DNA of 64,000 nt. Origin: Calonectria ilicicola. Taxonomy: Eukaryota > Ascomycota > Sordariomycetes > Hypocreales > Nectriaceae. The notes beneath the pieces are model-generated. The model searched no databases and was not told the origin of the DNA. It was given only the letters and a program-made list of their open reading frames with translations. The stretch covers positions 2,170,001 to 2,234,000 of the forward strand of contig CP085825.1 of NCBI GenBank assembly GCA_020809705.1. The letters run 5' to 3'. This document shows positions 23,741 through 32,838 of this stretch, piece by piece (the first letter of the stretch is position 1; the number at the start of each line of letters is the position of its first letter). Both the position numbers and the translations under genes were made by a program.

Positions 23741-26015
23741 ATGGAGAGGAAGCGTAAGCTCCCAGCCCGGGCTGCCGCTCGGAACGAACAAGTCGCCAAA
23801 AAGCGCAACATCACACCTCGAGAACGCTCTGAGACCCCCGTGGCACCTCCTCCGCCGCCTCCTGCTCCCGAAGAGCCTCCGCCGCCGCCACTCCCCAAGT
23901 CGATCCAGCCTGGAAAGCCGCTGCCCACGGTCGAGGCTCCGCAGCCTGATGATTTGTCGAGTAAAGAATACCAGTCGGTGGGCGAAAGGTGAGCCGAAAA
24001 TTCCCCAAAGCTTCACTTCCCACAGTTGTACCCCATGCTAACAAATGCGCGTCTCTAGCGGTGTACTCGCCGAGTCTCTCAACCGGTCTCGTTACAAATG
24101 GATCAGCGACGGCCTCTTCGCCAAATATTGGACGAAGCCTTATAAGCGCAAGGGTGTTGTCCATGAGGACCCCAAAAACCCGCCCAAAGAAAGCATGCTC
24201 AAAGTGGGCACCGTCTCTATTACCATTGAGCCGCACATATTCGAGGCTACTATGTATGTTGTGAAGGAGCCAAAGCCAAAACAGAACCCTCCTGGACAGG
24301 TCCAAAAGCCAGCGCCGCGGCCAATCATTCAGTATGGTCCCCCAAATGGCTCGATGCCTCCGCCACCTACACCTACTCCCATAGCGCCTGCGTCAGCTGG
24401 TGCTACCCCAAGCTCGAACAGCACACCCATTGCGAAGCCAGTCGCCCCAAGCCCATCTCAGTCTCCAGCCCGACCGCAACAGCAGCCATTGCCCAAACCA
24501 CCCCAGAATCAGGTTGCTGCATCGCCAAAAGTCGCAGTGTCCCCATTGGCTAATATGGCTGCCCCTTCACCGAGTCCTAGCTATCCTCCTCGACCACATC
24601 TCGCTGGACCGCCCGTGGCACCTTCTGCGACACCGCCTCAGGCACCTCGTGCACCTTTGCATGTCCAACCTCACACATCGGTCTCAGCACCTGCAACTGC
24701 TGCAGTAGCTCCAATGCCAGCTCAACGCCCATCTCAAAGCGTGCAGACGACACCTACCGCTGGTCTTGCCAAGCCTGCTACGCCCGCAACTGCTCCCGCA
24801 GCTCCTGCGGCCAAGCCCACGGCGAACGATCCTGTCATCGCTCTGCTTGCTCAAAAGGCTTCGGGGGATGCTGAGCTCCGTGATCTGATGAAGAGAGTGG
24901 CTGTGGGTCAAGCGAAAGAGGGCGAGCTAGCTCATTTTCAAAAGATCATTGATCAATTGAATGCCGAGTATAGGAGCAAAGGCGGGCAACAAGGGCCATC
25001 AGCGGATAGGCTACTTGTGGATGGCAGGACGGTCAAGTACTTTGCTGACGAGGTTCGAACTATTCTTGATATTGTCCTTGCTTCCAACCCCAATCAAAAG
25101 TCTTCAGAACTCCGACCTCCGCCCCGGAGTGATCCCCTGGTCGTCTTGCTGGTCAAGACAGCGCTGGAGGATTCGAGGACCCGGGACATGATACGACGTA
25201 TTGCTGAAGGACGGCCAGGTAATACCGATGCCACAGACCTAAAGGATATTCTTGATAGGTTACACCGGGACATGAAGACTGTCCCAAGGGCCTCGCCTGC
25301 ACCGTCTCAAATCCGGCAGCAGACACCTAATGGCATTCCTAATGGCCACGCTAAACCCCCGACACCACAGGCCATGCCGCAGACTAGCCCTCAGGCTTTG
25401 CGTTCCAAAGGCTCCCTGCCGATTCTCAGACCAGATATCTCTTCAGTGGTGTTCGACTTTGGAAGTGGGGATCGTTATCTCTTTCCCAAGTTTAGTATCT
25501 TGGAATACTTGCCAACTCCTTCAGGTCAGCAAGTCGTGGCCTCTTTTCTGATTGTACGGAAAGGAAGCCAGTCGGAATATGGAGGAGATCCAGAGCTCGA
25601 CTACTACCAACCCGTCACCATTCGGGTTCAAACACCCACCGGCCGTCATTTGGAGAATTTAGCTAGAGTAGTTGCTCCTCAAGATGAGGTGCGGCGATAT
25701 ATGGACGATGTGATGGACAACATGACGCGCGCTGAATATGTCTTGTTGGCTATGCGACTGCCGCGAGCTGGCGCGGATGATGAGAAAGATGAAGCTGGTT
25801 TGAACGAGCCAAAGACCAATGGATCGACCCCTAAACCCGAAGAGCCGACAATACAGAAGCCTACAAAGAAATCCTCAGTCTTGTGGACTACAAAAGGGAG
25901 ATCAGAACCATCAGCCATAGAAGGCCATTCTTTAAGACCAAGTCGGGATCCCGAACACGAGAGCCAATCCCGATATCAGCGGCTCATTAACTCAGTGGCC
26001 GCGAAGGACGCGTGA
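23741..26015 (+). CDS. SWC3: SWR1-complex protein 3 (Swc3)
   Basis: Exons 23741-23988 and 24059-26015 (70-bp intron, phase 2) give about 734 aa. The N-terminus is basic with a Lys/Arg cluster (KRKLPARAAARNEQVAKKR) and a polyproline run. The Swc3 domain spans the exon junction: SIQPGKPLPTVEAPQ, then SGVLAESLNRSRYKWISDGL and FAKYWTKPYKR, followed by an acidic-to-basic segment ending in EPHIFEATMYVV. The middle (residues about 170-340) is low-complexity Pro/Ala/Ser/Gln. The C-terminal part has two short helical repeats with 'DPVIALLAQKASGDAELRDLMKRV' and 'DPLVVLLVKTALEDSRTRDMIRRI' character, then a folded domain. Swc3 is a nuclear subunit of the ATP-dependent remodeller that places histone H2A.Z in nucleosomes. 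The start at 23741 is the only ATG; frame extends upstream without another. Confidence 0.85.
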
Positions 26016-26366
26016 ACACAGCCTTGTTTGGACAGCCTTGCGATGGACTGTGTATATTTATTTGCATGATTGATTGATCTGGGTTATTAGGTATGGGTGA
26101 ACTTGGCGAGAACGGAGCATGGAGCGGGAAAACATCAATTTTTGGACTGGCGGGCGCGGTGTATTTCCAAGGTCGACGGTTTAGCGAGGCCTATTTAAAT
26201 CATAGTCTTAACGAAGGAGATCTCTACAATTCAACAACGGTCTGTTACGTCACGTCAAATTTAGTGAATTGAAATGAAGGAGATTTTGCCATGCCCTCAA
26301 GGCTATGGTAGCTGGTTTATTCTAGGCCTTTTGGTGTAGATACAAAACTCATCGGACACCTTCATC
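26016..26366. other. Convergent intergenic region after Swc3
   Basis: 351 bp between the Swc3 stop and the stop of the small - strand gene. AT-rich in parts; carries both 3' ends. Nothing else seen. Confidence 0.4.
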
Positions 26367-27188
26367 CTAATCACCCCGCTTAGGTGACGCATCCCAAAGA
26401 CAAATCGTACGCATTCTTCCGTTTGGACATTTCAATATGGGGAACTGGGCCCACGTGTTGGGTGCTTCTAGTGCTGTGTAGTGCCTGCGGACATCAATGG
26501 TCAGCCAGCTTATGATGCCTGCAGTAAAGTCTTGAGATTCTTTCATGGCATATTCAGGTATAGGATGTCCCTGGAACGCATATGTTATCATTCCCATAAA
26601 AGCCTGAGGAGCTAATTAGCAAACAAACTCTGCGTGCGAATAGAGCATGGCTCTACATACCATGCTGTCAAACATGAGCATTGTCATATATAGATAGCTC
26701 GTCTGCGATTTGGCTTCGTTTGTGACATTCATAACTCCCAGTTTCAGATGTTTCCATATCTACACTTGTTAGTTACACGCGCTGGAGCATGTTAAAGAAG
26801 TAATACTTGCATTTGTGAAATGTCTGTCCTCTATAAGATCGTAATTTTCTACCAAGACGTTGAACTCGGTCGTCGCTATCTTAGGAGATGTTAGTTTGAT
26901 ACAGAAGACAATCATGAGAGGTGAGATGGCTGCCCATACAATCGATCTTTGGAAGTGATTTTTAGAATTCGGATCCCCGCCACGCAAGAGTTCCTGTGAT
27001 TCCAGAAAACTTTTCATAACTCTGTGAAAGGTCTTCAAGTCTTCCTTTCCTAGCTGTATTCCAGGAGGGAAAAAAGTGTAATCCGTTAAATATTTCACCT
27101 TGTTTGCCGGACGCTTAGCTCGAACTGCCTGAGTCCCGCAGAACGGGACAAGGCAGATCAGGTAGTAAAACAAAATGGAGAGCCTCAT
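26367..27188 (-). CDS. Putative small secreted protein, unrecognised (left member of a divergent pair)
   Basis: Best frame-preserving model: exons 27188-26853, 26759-26661 and 26603-26367, about 223 aa. The N-terminus is a signal peptide (RLSILFYYLICLVPFCGTQA). The rest looks largely helical, with a single potential N-glycosylation site in MNVTN and a short C-terminal tail with two Cys (FPILKCPNG...TICLWD). The last junction (donor GTATGT, acceptor CAG) is solid and reads FDSM-AFMGM. The first junction is uncertain: a better-looking donor GTATTA at 26806 shifts the frame, so the weaker donor GTAGAA at 26852 was used. The gene could be intact with an odd donor or slightly damaged. No family recognised. 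It faces the other secreted gene across 379 bp, with the same order of signal peptide, helices and Cys-bearing tail. Confidence 0.5.
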
Positions 27189-27567
27189 GGTGGTGATGTT
27201 GGATAAAATTCCGCAGATGAAAGGAGTAAACTTGATCCATCAACGCAAGAGTGTACAGGCCAGATTTCAGGCGCTTTTAACAACTCTATTTTATGCATCC
27301 TTTGTATATAATTTTGAGTAAAACGGTGTTGTGCATCACAAAACTTAGTGATAACTTGAGTTTGGAGTACCAAGTTCTGCAAAGCTGTAACTGGTAGCAT
27401 GTCAGAAAAGCTACATGCTTGTAAGCCTAAGTCGTAAGTTTTCCGTACGAGTTGACTGCTGCTGCAATCCCCTGTTGTTTGAAAAGAGCGCACAAATCCC
27501 CGATAAAATTCTTCGAGGCAGATTGGTGTCAAGTTCATTTTACACCTAAAGGAAACACGACCTCACA
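27189..27567. promoter_or_regulatory. Shared divergent promoter of the secreted pair
   Basis: 379 bp between two ATG codons in opposite directions. A 117-codon frame on the - strand (27538-27185) fills most of it and its stop overlaps the downstream ATG as ATGA; it has no signal peptide or motif and is treated as an upstream frame, not a gene. Confidence 0.45.
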
Positions 27568-28683
27568 ATGAAACTGTCGCCCATTCTTCTTTACGCCGCA
27601 GCTTTTAGCATATCATCTGCCGCTAAGCTCCTTGATGATGAAGTTTACACGAACCCATTTTTTATGTCACCGAATATGGGCTACCTTGGCTCTGTGAGTT
27701 GAAGCCCTGTGCAGCGCTGGAACGAACCAGATTGAGAAGAACATGACATTGGTTAACAAGACCAAAGCGATTTGCCGAGTCCGAGTCCAAATTGAAACCG
27801 ATCGAAGCCTGCGTTATTCTTCAGTCTATGGGCTGGTTGGTCGCATCTTTGGTCGAGCCAGTAAAAGACATACCAAACATCTTCTACGGAAGAATCAACG
27901 TCGATTCTCACTTACAGGCCGGAATCTTTGTGGTAAGTGGCAGGATGCCGTACCCAGCTCTTTTCACAGCACTGACAAAAGCAGAACATCATACGATCGA
28001 TGATGCTCTGGGGTAATATGATGAAAAATATGGCCGCGCGCTTCCAAATGGCCCATAAGTGGCCCGATGAGTCTCATATGATCGTCGCCCAGTGCTATCT
28101 ACAGGTGGGTGGATAGCACCAGAATGACCACGTCGTGTTTTGCTAACTGATTAAAAGTATGCCTACCACAGTGCCGAGTTTTTCAAAGCGCTTGAGAAAT
28201 TGGCTCCAGAATTTGATGAGAACGACGATGCTCGCTGCTTGATGGCACAAAAAATTAACCAGACTCGGAAGGACTATAACGTGAGTCCTTACAGCGGCCA
28301 CGAGCCTCCTCCTTAGTGCTGACGTAGAGCTGTAGGAATTGGCGTACCGCCTTTACGACAAATCTATTCAGTGGGATCCAAGATTTATCACTGGGTTCTT
28401 GCAAAACTTTCACATGCTCAGCTCCGAGGTTCCAGATCCTGTCCCGTCCTGGTTCAGGATCCCGTATCCGCTGCCAGAGTCCAAGCGGACCATTGGAGAC
28501 TACCTCGCTGAGTATGACGAGGTCATGCCGTTGGACTCGGGGCTAATGTGGAGAGCTCAGCAGGCTTGGAGGTGTCCGGAGAGGGAGCAAATGTCTCTGG
28601 TGGGAAGGCCACCGCCCGTCTGTAATCCAAGACGAATGACTAAGGGAGGATGCCACAAGCATAATTATGATTGGGAGTATTAA
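27568..28683 (+). CDS. Putative secreted helical protein, unrecognised (right member of a divergent pair)
   Basis: Five exons, 27568-27693, 27768-27932, 27985-28104, 28158-28280 and 28336-28683, all phase 0, give about 293 aa. A signal peptide (MKLSPILLYAAAFSISSAA) is followed by mostly helical sequence, a stretch YAYHSAEFFKALEKLAPEF, and a C-terminal tail with four Cys (WRCPE, PPPVCNP, GGCHKH). Junctions 2-4 have consensus donors (GTAAGT, GTGGGT, GTGAGT). The first acceptor is the weak point: AAAG at 27767 lies 10 nt after a TTAAC branch site and keeps the frame, while the stronger CAG at 27730 leads to a stop. No Pfam-type motif is seen. Likely extracellular, possibly an effector-like or defence protein, but that is only inference from size, signal peptide and Cys content. 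Confidence 0.6.
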
Positions 28684-29228
28684 AACAAAATATGCCTGAT
28701 TTATTTCGCTGCATGGTTCATCGCCGGCCCGACGTTGACGCCGAATCTAATCCACGTGCGTGTGCTGTCGCTTGTGTTCCGGGATGATGAAAACGGCGGA
28801 GGGGCACCCAAGCGGGTGACAAAAAAAAGATAAGGCACCAAGTCATTACCCAGCCACCTACACAGCTACTTTACCACCACATTAATGTGGCAAACAGGAT
28901 GAGCCTCGTTCAAATATACCTGCTTTGGAAATTTCTACATTCTAAAGGGGTTAGGTATTGAATTGGTGAACATAGCAATTGTTTATTTTATTTACTGTGT
29001 TGGCTTTTGTGTCTTAGTGTCTGATGCTTTTTGTCCCCTGCACCTTACGTATTAGCTAGAGGGGGTACGTACCACCAGGGCCATGTCATCGCCCGCCCCA
29101 ATGTCATGAATTCCAACAGGCTTCCATCTCGGCTTGGGTCGCGTCATCTTCAATCAGTCATTGAAGGCACCGTGTTAAAAGCACCACTAGAGAATCCAAT
29201 GGGATGGGTACAGAACTGATTTCTCAAG
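28684..29228. promoter_or_regulatory. Rtc5 promoter region
   Basis: 545 bp containing the 3' end of the secreted gene and the Rtc5 promoter. The ORF at 29031-29219 has no motif and no start context. Nothing else recognised. Confidence 0.4.
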
Positions 29229-31130
29229 ATGGGGCAAAATCATTCGGATGAGAGCTCGCGTCACCGGACGCACGAGGAGCTCACTCATGAGCTGGTAAGA
29301 CCGCTCCATCACGGCCCAGACACGCTCATGCATGTGCACTGAACTAACCTCTACCCTCCCAAACAGGCTCTCAAATTCAAAGACAGGTGTTTCTCCTCGC
29401 TAGAGTATTACTCTCTCAAGGATGTCTTCAAATCGCTGGCCGACCAGCAGGACTCCATCAGGTACCTTAAGGAGGACACCATCGCTCGGTTCCTTGAGAT
29501 ACCGGATATTCTCCATGTCTCACCGGTAATATTCCAGATTGTGTCCTACCTAGGCGCCTTTCCGTTTCTCCACGATGCTCCAGTAGTGCTGGAGCTGCGC
29601 CAGATGATCATGGTCGTCGTTATCATGACGGACCGATACCGAAAAGTGCTGGCTCGAGGCTCCACCGATCGGACCAAATTGCTGTTCAAGAGTCTTGCTG
29701 TGTATGACCGGAAGCTTTCTGAGGCCGACTTCAAACCACCCATTACAGAGGAAGCACCCGCATCCAAAGAACAGAACGGCAGATCCCACGTTTCCGGCTT
29801 CGCAGTGGATGAAGCTCAAGACGATGCTGACGAAGATGAGGATGAAGATGACGATCTAGTCCTGACAGCTTTCGAGTTGCTCGATGTCAAAGAGGCTGTG
29901 CAGCAAGGTCACGCCCCCAAATTCCACGATGCGACAATCCCATCAGACAATTTTCGAAAGCTCCTGATGTTATTGCTACTCGCGGCTCCTCTCGACCCGC
30001 AAGAGAGCCTTTCAATGTACTCTGACCGAGTTGTCGGTGACGAGCTTGAGAGCCTTCGCTCAACTGCGGAATCTATCCTCGCATCATTTGTTGATGTCGA
30101 GAAAGCTCCCGGTATCAAATACTCGCAGTTCAAGTCAGTGATCCCGGTAGTATGTCCACACATATTCCGCGGATTCAACGGGCTGTTTGAGCATTTCCTC
30201 TTTTCTAAAAATCTTGACTTGTCGAAACGTAAACCCGGTGGTGCGGAAAAGGCCAATGCTGAACCTCCAAAACTAGCACAACCTCTGCTTCCAGAAAGTG
30301 GCATGATCTTGAATTCGAGTACTCTGTCCCAGATTTCGCTCTTCCTTCCGGGCTCGGATCTGTTTCGGAGAGTCAGACTTCTGTACTCTGGAAACGAAGC
30401 TGGGTTTTCAATGGGAAGCTTCCAGACGAAGGTGTTCAATTGGCAGGCACCGACACTACTTCTGGTCAGTGGAACACGCCTCGGTGATGTCCCAGACGGT
30501 GGCCAAGAGGCAGCGTTTGCAGCTTCACTCCCTCCTAAGAGATTCAAGCATGGAAGCAAGTCAGATCGCCTGACTTTCGGAGTCTTTATCCGAGAACCCT
30601 GGAAGCACACTCACAAAGAATGTTTCGGCGATTCAGACACCGTGCTATTCCAGCTTGAGCCTATTCATGACGTGTTCCCCGCCTTGACTATCAACAAAGA
30701 TTACATCACCTTCACCAAAGCTCCAGCCAATCCGCCAATGATAGCAGTTGGATGTCCGCATCCCAGACCGACCAAGGCCCAGAGAAAGAATGAAATGCAT
30801 CAGCTTGGGTCCGTGTCTCTGTTCCTGGATGATTCATTCGAGTTTGCTGCATTTAACCACGACTTTAGTTCGAGAGGAGGGGCGTTTCACACGAGCGCTG
30901 TGAGGAAGTTCGACTTCCAGGACCGCTTCCAGATTGAGAACCTCGAGGTCTGGGGATGTGGTGGTGACAAGGAGGCCAGAGCCCAGGCGGAGAGGTGGGC
31001 GTGGGAAGCAAGAGAGGCAGAAGCTCGGCGCAGGGTCAACTTGGGAACCGGCGACCGCGACTCTGACCGGGCACTGTTGGAGATGGCTGGGTTGGTCGGA
31101 GCGAACCGGAGTGGAGGTTCCATGGGGTAG
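29229..31130 (+). CDS. RTC5: Rtc5-like TLDc domain protein
   Basis: Exons 29229-29294 and 29367-31130 (72-bp intron, phase 0) give about 609 aa. The short first exon supplies MGQNHSDESSRHR, a myristoylation-type N-terminus (Gly2, Ser6). Exon 2 starts with ALKFKDRCFSSLEYYSLKDV and SPVIFQIVSYLGAFPF, typical of fungal Rtc5. The TLDc domain occupies residues about 310-560: SLFLPGSDLFRRVRLLYS, SFQTKVFNWQAPTLLLVSG, FGVFIREPWK, VLFQLEPIHDVFPA and FDFQDRFQIENLEVWGCGG. Residues about 170-180 are an Asp/Glu run. The name comes from a yeast telomere-capping screen; recent yeast work links Rtc5 to V-ATPase assembly state at the vacuole membrane, and anchoring by N-myristate fits the N-terminus seen here. 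Starting at a downstream Met would lose the myristoylation signal. Confidence 0.9.
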
Positions 31131-31455
31131 CATTTCGGGCACCTGGGATAATAAAGCCGGATGAGGGCGTTTCTATTACCTTTTTATTCAGTATCGGGGA
31201 AGTGGGGAATTTGTGCAGATGACGGGAGACAGGGAAATTGATTCCAAACGCTTTGTAAACTTGTTCATCATTAACACCAAGTCTAAGAGAGTAGAGCCAT
31301 GCTGCACTAGATTGACAGCCCAATATCGTACACTGACTGCTTTTTTAGCACAGATCAGAATGACACATAGATTTTACACCAATTCCTTCCGGATCCCCGT
31401 CGTGGTACCCCGCGAGAAGAAAATGAGACAGCAGTAGGTCGGCGAAGTTGCGGGG
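31131..31455. other. Convergent intergenic region between Rtc5 and Rcf1
   Basis: 325 bp holding two 3' ends. AT-rich over 31160-31380. Nothing else seen. Confidence 0.4.
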
Positions 31456-32329
31456 TTACTCATCCTTCTTGGAATCGGCGTCCTGCTTCTTCTTGGTGGC
31501 CATTAGTTCGCCGAGATCACCAAGCGAGCTCTTGGGATTTTTCTTTTTGTCCTTTTCGCTTGCAAAGTCCGGTTCCTCCACACTTTCCGCTGCATCCTTC
31601 TTCTCCCCCTTGGGCCACAGCCCCATGCGGCTGAGAATGCCTCCCGTGCCCTCCGTGGTGGTGGCGGGGGCCTCGGTCGTCGTCGGCTCGTCGGACTTGG
31701 ACTGGGTGTCCGCCGTCCTCCTCCTCTGCTCGATGCGAGCCTTCATGGCCTTCTCCTCCTGGTCTCGCATCTCCAGCTCGCGGATCCACTTGAGGTGCTT
31801 CTCCTCGGCGTCGCGCTGCTCCTGGATCTTGCGGAGCTCCTTGGTCTTCTCCCGGTCCTTGTTGTAGTACATGCTGCCGGCCACCATTGCGATGACTGTG
31901 AAGCCCTGCGCGGCTACTCGAGCTCGGAACATCCTGTTGGCCTGCTTCGAGTCGCCGCGGCGGAGGGCTCGATAAGCGTTGACGAAGGCCAGCGACGTCA
32001 GAATCATGCCTATGAGTTGGAGGGGCTCATGTTAGCGGGAGTTTGCTCTCTTTTTTTGGTGTCTGTATCTTTTAAATTCGGGAGCAATTGCGTGCGCAAC
32101 GGGGCAATTGAGGATTATTGAAATGAACAGTAGTAATTACCTATCGGAATCAACGGCTCCTCCTTGATCTTGCGGACGACCTTTTGCATCGGCCGTTCGT
32201 TGTAGAATTCCCTGTCTATCGCGTGAGTGGGGATCCGGTTGCGCAGGCGGCGGATCAAAAGGCAGCTTACTCATTGTCGTCAAAGGACGAGGGCAGAGGC
32301 CCGGGGAGAGGAGGTAGACCGCCAGACAT
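31456..32329 (-). CDS. RCF1: Respiratory supercomplex factor 1 (HIG1 domain)
   Basis: Exons 32329-32271, 32211-32141 and 32009-31456 (introns 59 and 131 bp) give about 227 aa, reading DDNEEFYNERPMQKVVRKIK and EEPLIPIGMILTSLAFVNAY at the junctions. The HIG_1_N domain has two membrane helices (IPIGMILTSLAFVNAYRAL and AQGFTVIAMVAGSMYY) separated by the loop RRGDSKQANRMFRARV with the conserved R-x-R. The C-terminal half is a charged coiled coil (REKTKELRKIQEQRDAEEKH) then low complexity. Rcf1 sits in the inner mitochondrial membrane and promotes assembly of complex III-IV supercomplexes and cytochrome oxidase activity. For intron 1 the acceptor is CAG at 32214-32212; the nearer TAG 4 nt before it gives the wrong frame. 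Divergent from the ZZ/EF-hand gene. Confidence 0.94.
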
Positions 32330-32838
32330 GACAGATGCTGGTGGTGGCGATGCGCTAAGAATTGATAGAGGGAGGTTTTTTGTAGTTGTCGAGGTTGTAA
32401 AGACAAGGTCGATATCGGATGGTGGAGGTGGGCTGAGGAAATTCAACTCAGACCCATGTCAAGTGCAGTATCCATGACAAGCAGCGTCACACACATTTTG
32501 TCATGAAGGCGGTACGTACCCAGCACCAAGCCCGCCCACCTCTCTCGCACGGGCCAAGCCCTTCAGTTCGAAACACGTCCAACTCCAGCTCGACGTTGCA
32601 GTCGGCTTCACTAGAAGGAGCTCTAGCTTGGTCATCCAAGGGAGAAATCGCCACTTGACATTGTGTCAACTCCATCGCGATAACTGGCCCATACCCGTCT
32701 CTTCTCCTTCGCATCGCGGAGCTCCCCTTCCCGCACAGGACCCGTCTCCGCACACGAACTGCACTCCCGCGACGCCCTCGCACCTCTCTCAAATCTCCGA
32801 CGCACTTTCGCCTCATGATGCTGCAAAGCTAGCTCGCC
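32330..32838. promoter_or_regulatory. Divergent promoter between RCF1 and the ZZ/EF-hand gene
   Basis: 509 bp between two start codons. C/T-rich on the + strand from about 32690 to 32800, consistent with the leader of the + gene. No other element identified. Confidence 0.45.

Noticed and set aside
27743..28003. Reading exon 2 of the right secreted gene from the strong CAG acceptor at 27730
   Set aside because: That frame gives a basic, low-sense peptide and hits a stop; the other frame joins four later exons without breaks.
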